Assembly (NCBI GenBank): GCA_015522385.1 | Contig: WAMJ01000193.1 | Location: 1-35,946, forward strand | Direction: 5' to 3' | Length of the DNA: 35,946 bases | Source of the DNA: Candidatus Heimdallarchaeota archaeon | GTDB taxonomy: Archaea > Asgardarchaeota > Heimdallarchaeia > Heimdallarchaeales > Kariarchaeaceae | Shown: one piece after another, positions 1 to 7,618 of the stretch | Position numbering within the stretch: the stretch's first letter is position 1 | Layout: every line of letters begins with the position of its first letter | The notes under the pieces: model-generated | Seen by the model: only the letters and a program-made list of their open reading frames with translations | Database searches by the model: none | What the model was told of the DNA's origin: nothing | Translations under genes and position numbers: made by a program

Positions 1-1
1 C

Positions 2-85
2 CACAAGGCCAAGCTTGAAGCAGAGAAGGCTAGTGAGCTGGACGACCTCTCTGAGAAGAGACCGACTGTCAAGGAAGTCAAGTAA
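2..85 (+). CDS. C-terminal end of an unidentified protein (partial)
   Basis: An open frame enters from the left edge and ends at TAA 83-85, giving 27 residues rich in Lys, Glu and Asp (it ends KRPTVKEVK). Only the charged tail is visible, so no family can be named. It lies on the same strand as the following solenoid gene, but an AT-rich promoter-like box lies between them. Confidence 0.5.
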   Translation, partial: HKAKLEAEKASELDDLSEKRPTVKEVK

Positions 86-97
86 TTCTTCACATTC

Positions 98-107
98 TTT
101 ATTATAT
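98..107 (+). promoter_or_regulatory. TATA-like box for the Sel1/TPR gene
   Basis: TTTATTATAT is centred about 28 nt before the ATG at 131. This is the spacing expected of an archaeal TATA box when the transcript begins at or next to the start codon. No ribosome binding site is seen, which fits a leaderless mRNA. Confidence 0.5.
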
Positions 108-130
108 TCAAACTTATCAGATATTTAGAA

Positions 131-1084
131 ATGAGTGAGAGATTTATTCGCGCTCAGGAAGGCGATCCTGAGGCTATGTTAGAAATAGGTGAGGAGTTCC
201 AAAGACGGAGGTTTCATGAGGAGGCAAAGACGTGGTACCAGAAGGCAATGGATCACGGAAGTATTGATGGAGCATTTAGGCTTGGTGACTTACTCTTTCA
301 TCAGGGGAACAAGGAAGAAGCCAGAGCTCCATTAGAGTGGGCATTTGAGAAGGGTCACAAAGAGGCCACACTCCTTTTGGGCATGACTGAGAGGGATCTG
401 GGGAACATGGATAGGGGCGAGAAACTCCTGAGGCTGGCGATGGACTTGGGCTTTGGGCAAGCAGTACATGAACTCGGTGTTCTCTACCTTATAAAGGAGG
501 ATTATGAACGAGGGATCTACTGGATCGAGATATCCGCGGATAGCGGGAACCTCCACTCTATGGAGGTACTTCCTCAGGTTCTGCTTACGAGGGGTGAACA
601 AAACCGCGCAGAGAAGATTTTGAAGAAATATATAGAGAGAGGACATGCTCAAAGTGCCATTACCTTGGGTCTACTTTTGGACGAGAGGGGTGACGAATCT
701 GCTGTTGACTTCCTGAAACAAGGGATAACGCTTGGACACCCGATGGGTGAGGTCATATTGGCTAATCACTACTTTGTGCACGAGCGTTACAGTCTCTCAG
801 AGAAGTATTTCAGAGATGGTCTCTCTAAATCTCGGAGCATCGAAGGAACCCTCGGTCTAGGGGTTTTACTCTGTGAGCTCGATAGAACTGAGGAAGGAAT
901 CGATCTACTCAAGGAGGCTGCCGAGTATGGGAGTGTCGATGCACTTTACAATTTGGGAGTCACCTATTATAACCTAGGTGACCATCTCACTTCGGAGGAG
1001 TGGCTTTTAAGAGCCATGGATAAAGGAGATAAAGATGCTGAGAGTTTTTACAACCAGAAGTTCAAAAAAATAGCGCAAAATTAA
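131..1084 (+). CDS. Sel1-like/TPR repeat solenoid protein
   Basis: The 317-residue protein consists almost wholly of helical repeats of about 35 residues. They carry the Sel1-like pattern of small residues and Gly at repeat ends (for example EAKTWYQKAMDHGS, EEGIDLLKEAAEYGS, SEEWLLRAMDKGD), each followed by an A-x-x-x-LG-type helix. Roughly eight repeats fill the chain, with no signal peptide or membrane segment, so it is a cytoplasmic protein-interaction scaffold by family knowledge; its partner is unknown. The start is ATG 131 with a TATA-like box about 26 nt upstream. The next gene on the same strand encodes an MglA-like GTPase 57 bp downstream, so a functional link as GTPase regulator or effector is possible but is inference only. 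Confidence 0.8.
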   Translation: MSERFIRAQEGDPEAMLEIGEEFQRRRFHEEAKTWYQKAMDHGSIDGAFRLGDLLFHQGNKEEARAPLEWAFEKGHKEATLLLGMTERDLGNMDRGEKLLRLAMDLGFGQAVHELGVLYLIKEDYERGIYWIEISADSGNLHSMEVLPQVLLTRGEQNRAEKILKKYIERGHAQSAITLGLLLDERGDESAVDFLKQGITLGHPMGEVILANHYFVHERYSLSEKYFRDGLSKSRSIEGTLGLGVLLCELDRTEEGIDLLKEAAEYGSVDALYNLGVTYYNLGDHLTSEEWLLRAMDKGDKDAESFYNQKFKKIAQN

Positions 1085-1141
1085 TTCTCGGTGAGATTCC
1101 CTTTAAATTTCCATAATTTCACTCAGAATTTGTCATAGGGG

Positions 1142-1870
1142 TTGTTGGAAGTGCAAGACACATCAAATAAATTCAAGAAGGATTCGGAACGCGTACCGAC
1201 TGTTAAATTGGTGGTGGTAGGCCCTGGGGAAGCTGGTAAGACGTCATTGCTCAAAATCTACTCCTTGCTCATGCGGATTACCAAACCTGAGAATGTCCTG
1301 AGCAAGACGACAAAGATCGCTAATCCTTTTGAGGAAACGGCGATGTTTGACCAGACAGTTTTTGGCTTGGGTACGAAGGTCCGTGACGAAAGGGAAATTC
1401 CAGTAATCAAGTATGCTTTGTACACCGTAGCCGGGCAGAGACGGTATCGCGACGCTCGTAAAATCGTGCTTAATGGGGCGGACGGTCTGATCTTATTGCT
1501 TGACCCAACCAATCCCAGTGGGAATGTTGAGTCATTGCGCGAACTACAACAGTTCTTAGGTGATGTCAATAATCTCCCATTTGCAATTGCCATCAACAAA
1601 TGCGACCTTTCGGACTTACCGTCTCAAAATGAGACTCTCCAAGCACTGGTCAAGGCTGGTATCACGGACTCTCTGGATGACCTCAAAGTCCATAATATAT
1701 CCACTTTAAATGCTCGTAATGCACTTCTTGGTCTACTTAACATTGACCCATCAGATCTTTTCACCGAGGATGGTCTTCTGAAAACAGAGCACTTCCCTGA
1801 GGTGGTTAGTGACATCATCTCCATGGTCAATGGCCTGACCAAAGAAGTTATTGAGTCCAAGCTCAGGTGA
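1142..1870 (+). CDS. MglA-like small GTPase (Ras superfamily)
   Basis: The 242-residue protein has a P-loop GPGEAGKTS at 27-35, the guanine-specificity motif NKCD at 152-155, and a switch II segment reading TVAGQRRY (95-102). The usual DxxG Asp is replaced there, as in the MglA/Gem1-type branch of small GTPases, which read TVPGQ. The segment RKIVLNGADGLILLLDPT after it also matches MglA-like proteins. It should bind and hydrolyse GTP. There is no C-terminal lipidation signal or membrane segment. Start choices are TTG 1142, TTG 1145 or GTG 1151; AGGGG at 1137-1141 would suit the GTG, while an AT-rich box at 1102-1115 would suit a leaderless TTG. It lies between a Sel1 solenoid and a convergent TPR/coiled-coil protein whose stop is only 2 nt away. 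Asgard genomes are known to be rich in such GTPases. Confidence 0.85.
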   Translation: MLEVQDTSNKFKKDSERVPTVKLVVVGPGEAGKTSLLKIYSLLMRITKPENVLSKTTKIANPFEETAMFDQTVFGLGTKVRDEREIPVIKYALYTVAGQRRYRDARKIVLNGADGLILLLDPTNPSGNVESLRELQQFLGDVNNLPFAIAINKCDLSDLPSQNETLQALVKAGITDSLDDLKVHNISTLNARNALLGLLNIDPSDLFTEDGLLKTEHFPEVVSDIISMVNGLTKEVIESKLR

Positions 1871-1872
1871 AT

Positions 1873-3735
1873 CTACTTTAGTATGACGTTCGGGTTGCTC
1901 TGATTGCCCTGGTTATACTCGAGGACGACAGCACCCAACATCTCGAATTTGTGGATCTCTTCAGAACATCTTTGGGGGCTGACCCCGAGACGCATTGCAA
2001 GGAACCTCAATGGAATTTTGCGTTCCTTGTTCAGGATAGTGTGCAGTTGCTGAGCAAGTTTTGATGTAGCAAGTAAGTTTTCAAGATCGGTCTTTGCAGG
2101 GCCTGATGACCGAAAACTCATTGCTGGGTGAGATCCTACACTGGTAGAAGTTTCTACCGGCTTTTTGATCTCCTTCGCAGGTGCTTTCTTCAGCTCCACA
2201 AGTTCCGCTTCCAACCGTTGTTTCATTTCTGTTAGCTCTTTGATCTTATTCGCTTTGTTCTCTGCATTTTCTCTCTGTGTTTTTAGCTCTGCTTTTAGTT
2301 TCTGTATCTCTTCTCTTAACTCTTCTTTATGGTTCTTCGACTCAGATGCATTTTTCACCTTGAGTTCAAGTGTCTTTATTGTCTCCTCGCGTTTCTCAAG
2401 AGTGGATTTGAGCTCATCTATCTCCTTCTGAAAGTTCATCTCTTTCAGACCCACCTGTTTCATGAGCTCACGTTCCTTCTCCTCGAAGACCCTTCTTAAT
2501 TTTTCTTCCTCTTTGGCAAGATCAACTTTATTCTCCGGCTCATTCTTCTCGACTGGTTGTTGTTTGAGGTTGGCTAACTCTGTCTCAATTTTGATTACCT
2601 TTGCCCTCTCTGCGGTAAGGGCCTCATTTAGCTCAGTGATCTTCTTGCTGGAATTGACAATCTTGGACTGATCCTCCCCTCTTTTCTTCAACTCATCTTC
2701 GAGGGAAAGAAGCTTTTCTTCTAACTCACTGACTTTTTGCTCAAGTTCTTCATTCTTCTCCTGCTCCCTGTTCAGAAGATCTGCAATCTCCATGTTACTC
2801 TCACGGAGTTTCTCAATCTCCTCCTCGAGAAGTGGGATCTGCATACTGGGGATGCTGGCTTCCTCGGGCTCTGCACTATCTAGTTGAAATTGCAAACTCC
2901 AAAGCTTCTGTTCGAGCTCTATGCGTTCCCTATTTGCCCTTGTAAGTTCATTGCTTAATCGTGTGATCTCCTTAGCAGAAGACAGAATTCTGTATGATAC
3001 GTCAATTTTCTCATCTAAAACCCTCATCTGCTGTTCGTACTCAAATGCTTGATTATCGTCACCAACCGACTGGTAGTATGTCTTGAGGATATTGTAGATG
3101 ACTGACATTCCTTTATAGTACTTTATCCTCTTGAAGATTTCAAGGGCCTTATTGTAAAAATCAATGGCAAGCGACATATCCTTCATAGCTTGGTAGTTAC
3201 TTCCAATGTTGAAATAGGTCAAGGCAATATCTCGTTGAAGGTCGTACTTCTCCCTTATTGTTAACGACCGTTTGTAGTGCGTCATTGCAGACTCTAAATC
3301 GCCTGAATTTTGGGTGATCAATCCCTTGAAATTCTCTAAGTCTGCATAGAGTACTTCTGCAGTCGATTTCTCCCGATCGGCTATCATCTCCCAAACACCC
3401 TCTGCTCTCTCAATTGTTTCTTGGGCCATATCGTATTGTGCAAGTGCTAGGTAGGAGTGAATCATGTGGGTAAGTGCGTGGAACTGGAGCGTTCTCAGGT
3501 CCTTCACTCTTGCTGCCTTCTCGGTAGCCAGTGCCTCTTCCAATGTCTGATCGTAGTCTCCCACTTCGATATAGAGCCTTTGACGAGCCAATGAGGTCTT
3601 TAGTGATTCTTCGGGGGTCAGATCAGGAAGCGCATCGATCTGGTTGATGATCTGTGCTGCCTTGTCAACCTCTCCTAGCTGGATCAGATGGTAGAATGAA
3701 TGAATATTCTCCTCGATGTTGGACAATGTACTCAA
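1873..3735 (-). CDS. TPR, long coiled-coil, winged-helix protein
   Basis: The 620-residue protein has three parts. Residues about 1-245 are TPR-type helix pairs (for example MTHYKRSLTIREKYDL and IALTYFNIGSNYQAMKDMSLAIDFYNKALEIF, each a typical TPR unit). Residues about 255-525 are a continuous Glu/Lys-rich coiled coil with heptad-like Leu/Ile spacing. The last 60 residues look like a winged helix-turn-helix (LRFLAMRLGVSPQRCSEEI followed by a short wing). The combination suggests a scaffold that senses partners through TPRs and contacts nucleic acid or another protein through the wHTH; the target is unknown. The start is TTG 3735, supported by a TATA-like box centred 26 nt upstream. It is divergent from rpoB across a 166-bp promoter region. 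I do not recognise a named family for the whole chain. Confidence 0.75.
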   Translation of the reverse strand: MSTLSNIEENIHSFYHLIQLGEVDKAAQIINQIDALPDLTPEESLKTSLARQRLYIEVGDYDQTLEEALATEKAARVKDLRTLQFHALTHMIHSYLALAQYDMAQETIERAEGVWEMIADREKSTAEVLYADLENFKGLITQNSGDLESAMTHYKRSLTIREKYDLQRDIALTYFNIGSNYQAMKDMSLAIDFYNKALEIFKRIKYYKGMSVIYNILKTYYQSVGDDNQAFEYEQQMRVLDEKIDVSYRILSSAKEITRLSNELTRANRERIELEQKLWSLQFQLDSAEPEEASIPSMQIPLLEEEIEKLRESNMEIADLLNREQEKNEELEQKVSELEEKLLSLEDELKKRGEDQSKIVNSSKKITELNEALTAERAKVIKIETELANLKQQPVEKNEPENKVDLAKEEEKLRRVFEEKERELMKQVGLKEMNFQKEIDELKSTLEKREETIKTLELKVKNASESKNHKEELREEIQKLKAELKTQRENAENKANKIKELTEMKQRLEAELVELKKAPAKEIKKPVETSTSVGSHPAMSFRSSGPAKTDLENLLATSKLAQQLHTILNKERKIPLRFLAMRLGVSPQRCSEEIHKFEMLGAVVLEYNQGNQSNPNVILK

Positions 3736-3757
3736 GCATCTATCAATTATTGTATCC

Positions 3758-3764
3758 TATATTA
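3758..3764 (-). promoter_or_regulatory. TATA-like box for the TPR/coiled-coil gene
   Basis: Read on the minus strand this is TAATATA, centred 26 nt before the TTG at 3735. No ribosome binding site precedes that start, so a leaderless transcript is implied. Confidence 0.45.
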
Positions 3765-3860
3765 CTTTCTCCTTACAAGAAAATTCGTGTAATATTCATC
3801 GAACATTTTTTATCTGTCACGAGATATCGCGGTAGCTCATCCAGTAGAACCAATGAGAAC

Positions 3861-3869
3861 TTTATTAAG
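3861..3869 (+). promoter_or_regulatory. TATA-like box for rpoB
   Basis: TTTATTAAG is centred about 37 nt before the TTG start of rpoB. Transcription from about 3891 would give a leader of about ten bases beginning with AGGT. It shares the 166-bp divergent region with the promoter of the TPR/coiled-coil gene. Confidence 0.45.
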
Positions 3870-3901
3870 AGTGGACACAGCGAGTGCATTAGGTAATTGA
3901 T

Positions 3902-6900
3902 TTGAGTGCGAATGAAACCAGCGAAGCTCCCGTCCAAGACTTTTCGGCCGACGACAAGTGGGTTATTCTTAATGCGATGTTCCAGAAACTCGGTCTGGTC
4001 CGACAGCACCTTGACAGTTTCAACAACTTCGTCAAGTACGGACTGAACCAGGTCATAGAAGAGGAAGCAGTGATCGAACCTGAGGACGTCACCGATCTCG
4101 TCCGGGTCAAACTTGAGAAGATCGAGGTACGTAAACCAGAGGTTCGGGAGGCTAATGGAGCAAATACTGAAATCTGGCCGATGGAGGCCAGACTCCGGAA
4201 CTTGACCTATGCCGCACCACTCTACCTCTACATGACCCCCGAGACCACCAATGAGAATGATCCGAGCTTGCGACCATCAAAACTCAAGAAGGAGCACTTC
4301 ATCGGTTACCTCCCGATCATGCTCAACTCAGACAACTGCCCCCTCTCAACTGCAACACCCGCAATGAAGATTGAGCATGGAGAGGATCCCCTTGACGAGG
4401 GTGGTTACTTCATCATCAATGGAAGTGAGAGGGTACTGGTAACGCAGGAGGATCTCGCACCTAATAGAATACTGGTCGAGAAGTTCAAACCGAAGAAGAC
4501 GCTGAACAAGACCTCGCAGGCAAAGGTCTTTTCAGTTCTCAAGGGATTCAGAGCACCCGTCACCCTAGAGCGGTACAAGGATGGAAGCCTGAAGGTTTCA
4601 TTCCCCAGTGTCTCCCGGAGGATCTCATTCATTATCCTGCTCCGTGCACTCGGAATGGAGAAAGACGGTGAGATCGCCAGGAGAATCGGCTCTTCCAGAA
4701 AGGTTCGATCCATGGTTCTCCCTATCCTCCAAGGGGAGGAGATTCGCAAGAAGGAAGAAGCGTTGGACTACATCGGACGTAGGGTAGCTGTCGGGCAAAG
4801 TCCAGAGTATCGGAAGACAAGGACATCACAAGTCCTAGATCGGTATCTTCTTCCACACCTTGGGAACTCAGAAGAGGACAGGATCAAGAAGGCACACTTC
4901 CTCTGCCAGATGGCCCAGCGAGTCTTTGAGCTGGAGGCAGGTGAGAGGGATCCCGACGATAAGGATCACTACGCCAACAAGAGGTTGAACCTCGCAGGTG
5001 ACCTTCTGTTGGTTCTTTTCAGAAACGCATTCAGGAGCCTCATCCGAGATATCAAATACCAGTTGGAACGTAGAATCAACACTAACAAGAACATCAACTC
5101 GATCCTCTCAAATGCAGTGAGGGCAGATGTCATCTCTGAGAGGCTAAGGCACGCACTTGCTACTGGTAACTGGGTAGGTGGCAAAGCTGGTGTATCGCAG
5201 CTCCTTGACCGTACGAATTACATGTCTTCTCTCTCTCATTTGAGGAGAGTGGTTTCGCCACTTGGAAGGTCACAACCGCACTTTGAGGCTCGTGACCTCC
5301 ACCCCACACACTGGGGCAAGATCTGCCCATCCGAGACGCCAGAAGGTCCAAATTGTGGATTGGTGAAGAACCTCGCGCTTCAAGCGTACATCTCTATTGA
5401 CATAGATGTAGAGCATGTCAAGCAAGAGCTATTGGATCTGCGTGTCAATACCGAAGAACAGGATTATAACGATAAGAGCCAATCAAGGGTCTACCTCAAC
5501 GGTACTTTCTTCGGCACCCACCCCAACGGTGAGACTCTCGCCATCCAGATCAGGAAGAACAGAAGGAACAGGATCATAGCTCCAGAGGTCAATGTCGTAT
5601 ATTACGACGACACCAAGGAAGTCCAAATCAACGCAGACAGGGGCAGGGTACGCCGACCTCTGATTATCGTGAAGGACGGTGTACCTCTCCTGACCCAGGA
5701 TCACATCGAGAAAGTTAAGGATGGGGAGATGCTCTGGTCGGACCTCACGAGACAGGGCATTATCGAGTATCTCGATACAGAGGAGGAGGAAAACTGCTAT
5801 ATCGCAATGACGATGGGTGATCTCAACCCCAAGCATACACACCTCGAAATCTCTCCCGCGGCTATCCTTGGGATATGTGCATCACTCATCCCATTCCCTG
5901 AGCACAATCGATCTGATCGTAATGTATATGAATCGGGTATGGCAAAGCAGTCGCTGGGGGTCTATGCAGCAAATTTCAGACTCAGGATGGACACCCGTGC
6001 ACACCTGCTCCACTATCCACAGAGGCCATTGGTCAAGACTCACGGGATGGAGGCCATAAAATTCAACGACAGACCAGCTGGGCAGAACTTCGTCATTGGC
6101 CTCCTTTCCTACGGTGGATACAACATGGAGGACAGTCTGATCATGAACAGATCATCTATCGATCGTGGGCTTGGACGGTCGACATTCTTCAGAGCCTATA
6201 CCAGCGAAGAGAGGCAGTACCCCGGTGGTCAGGAAGACATCTTTGAAATCCCGAGTCAAGAAGTTCGAGGATACAAAGATCCCTCTGTCTACAAAAACCT
6301 TGCAGACGACGGTGTGGTTGAGCCCGAGACGAAAATTGAGGGTAAGGAGGGTGAGGTTATTATTGGAAGAACAAGTCCTCCGAGGTTCCTCGAAGAACGT
6401 GCAGACATCGACATCCCAACTGAGCACCGTAGGGAGACATCCACATCCATGAGATTCGGAGAAACAGGTATCGTTGACTCCGTGATCTTCAGTGAGAACA
6501 CCGATGGACACAGACTCGTCAAGGTGAGAATGCGGTCACTCAGAGTTCCAGAGATCGGTGACAAGTTTGCGTCAAGGCACGGGCAGAAGGGTATCATCGG
6601 AAACCTCGTGAATCCTGCAGACATGCCGTTCAACGAGTACGGGCTAAATCCGGATCTAATTATCAACCCACACGCCATCCCATCAAGGATGACTATAGGG
6701 CAGTTGATTGAGGTGCTCTCAGGGAAACTTGCTGCCGCCTCTGGGAATTTCGTCACTGCCACAGCCTTCGAGAGCCGGACGATTGACGATCTCATGAATG
6801 AGCTTAAGGAGCTCGGGTATCACCACTATGGAAAGGAAGTGCTGTACGACGGAAGGAGTGGAGAGAAGCTCGAAGCTGACATCTTCGTTGGCATAGCGTT

Positions 6901-7294
6901 CTATCAAAAACTCCACCACCTCGTTAATGACAAGCTCCACGCTCGTGCAAGAGGACCTGTACAGATCCTCACAAGACAACCCACTGAGGGTAGATCGAGG
7001 GAAGGAGGTCTTAAATTCGGAGAGATGGAAAGGGACTGTCTAATCGGTCATGGCACATCTCTAATTCTCAAGGAGAGGCTTCTAGATGAGTCAGACAAGA
7101 CTGATGCTCTGTTCTGTGAACAGTGTGGGTTCATCGCTTACCATAATCCTGAACTCAAGCGGAACCAGTGCCCTGTCTGCCGTGATGAGGTCAATGTGTC
7201 CAAAATAGTGGTTTCCTACGCATTCAAACTTCTCCTACAGGAGCTCATGTCCATGGGTATCGCCCCAAGAATCGAGCTAAAAGAAAGAACCTAA
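3902..7294 (+). CDS. rpoB: DNA-directed RNA polymerase subunit B, fused B'+B'' form
   Basis: The 1130-residue protein is the second-largest polymerase subunit in one piece, comparable in length to archaeal fused RpoB and eukaryotic RPB2 rather than the split form of many methanogens and halophiles. Visible hallmarks are GGYNMEDSLIMNRSS near residue 738, the near-invariant GDKFASRHGQKG starting at residue 886, and a C-terminal zinc ribbon with Cys 1072, 1075, 1090 and 1093. It forms the lobe, protrusion and hybrid-binding wall of the polymerase. The start is TTG 3902; upstream in-frame stops leave no better choice. The gene stands alone: rpoH and rpoA, its usual archaeal neighbours, are not next to it, and the downstream gene is convergent with a 3-nt gap. 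Confidence 0.98.
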   Translation: MSANETSEAPVQDFSADDKWVILNAMFQKLGLVRQHLDSFNNFVKYGLNQVIEEEAVIEPEDVTDLVRVKLEKIEVRKPEVREANGANTEIWPMEARLRNLTYAAPLYLYMTPETTNENDPSLRPSKLKKEHFIGYLPIMLNSDNCPLSTATPAMKIEHGEDPLDEGGYFIINGSERVLVTQEDLAPNRILVEKFKPKKTLNKTSQAKVFSVLKGFRAPVTLERYKDGSLKVSFPSVSRRISFIILLRALGMEKDGEIARRIGSSRKVRSMVLPILQGEEIRKKEEALDYIGRRVAVGQSPEYRKTRTSQVLDRYLLPHLGNSEEDRIKKAHFLCQMAQRVFELEAGERDPDDKDHYANKRLNLAGDLLLVLFRNAFRSLIRDIKYQLERRINTNKNINSILSNAVRADVISERLRHALATGNWVGGKAGVSQLLDRTNYMSSLSHLRRVVSPLGRSQPHFEARDLHPTHWGKICPSETPEGPNCGLVKNLALQAYISIDIDVEHVKQELLDLRVNTEEQDYNDKSQSRVYLNGTFFGTHPNGETLAIQIRKNRRNRIIAPEVNVVYYDDTKEVQINADRGRVRRPLIIVKDGVPLLTQDHIEKVKDGEMLWSDLTRQGIIEYLDTEEEENCYIAMTMGDLNPKHTHLEISPAAILGICASLIPFPEHNRSDRNVYESGMAKQSLGVYAANFRLRMDTRAHLLHYPQRPLVKTHGMEAIKFNDRPAGQNFVIGLLSYGGYNMEDSLIMNRSSIDRGLGRSTFFRAYTSEERQYPGGQEDIFEIPSQEVRGYKDPSVYKNLADDGVVEPETKIEGKEGEVIIGRTSPPRFLEERADIDIPTEHRRETSTSMRFGETGIVDSVIFSENTDGHRLVKVRMRSLRVPEIGDKFASRHGQKGIIGNLVNPADMPFNEYGLNPDLIINPHAIPSRMTIGQLIEVLSGKLAAASGNFVTATAFESRTIDDLMNELKELGYHHYGKEVLYDGRSGEKLEADIFVGIAFYQKLHHLVNDKLHARARGPVQILTRQPTEGRSREGGLKFGEMERDCLIGHGTSLILKERLLDESDKTDALFCEQCGFIAYHNPELKRNQCPVCRDEVNVSKIVVSYAFKLLLQELMSMGIAPRIELKERT

Positions 7295-7297
7295 ACG

Positions 7298-7543
7298 TTA
7301 TGATTTTTGTTCTTCTATCCTTTTTAGGATCTCTCTACGGATGAGCAGAAGTGCTATTGCCGAGGATGCAGCTAAGAAACCAAAGATCCAGATAAATATT
7401 GTGAGCAACCATCTGGTGTCTAACGAGGTGTAAGATCTAATATAGACAACCCCTATAGTCATCAAGGTAAAACCAACTGTCTCCACTGTGAATAGTTTTA
7501 GTATTCTCTTCTCCTTTGGGGAAAGGACGTCCACATATGTCAT
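7298..7543 (-). CDS. Small two-helix membrane protein
   Basis: This 81-residue protein has two hydrophobic helices, about 18-34 (TVETVGFTLMTIGVVYI) and 45-66 (LLTIFIWIFGFLAASSAIALLL), with a charged C-terminal tail (RREILKRIEEQKS). I do not recognise its family. It is convergent with rpoB and divergent from the ABC exporter. The ATG at 7543 is the longest start. A TATA-like element at about 7556-7565 (minus strand CTATTTATTG) would place a leaderless start nearer the in-frame GTG at 7534, giving 78 residues. Confidence 0.6.
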   Translation of the reverse strand: MTYVDVLSPKEKRILKLFTVETVGFTLMTIGVVYIRSYTSLDTRWLLTIFIWIFGFLAASSAIALLLIRREILKRIEEQKS

Positions 7544-7590
7544 GAGAATCCGAACAATAAATAGTTCACCTTTGCTCAGACCAAAGGGGA

Positions 7591-7597
7591 GATAAAG
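7591..7597 (+). promoter_or_regulatory. TATA-like box for the ABC exporter gene
   Basis: GATAAAG is centred 25 nt before ATG 7619. It favours that ATG over the longer TTG start at 7601 and suggests a leaderless transcript. Confidence 0.35.
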
Positions 7598-7618
7598 AGG
7601 TTGGGAATAGGTAGGTCT

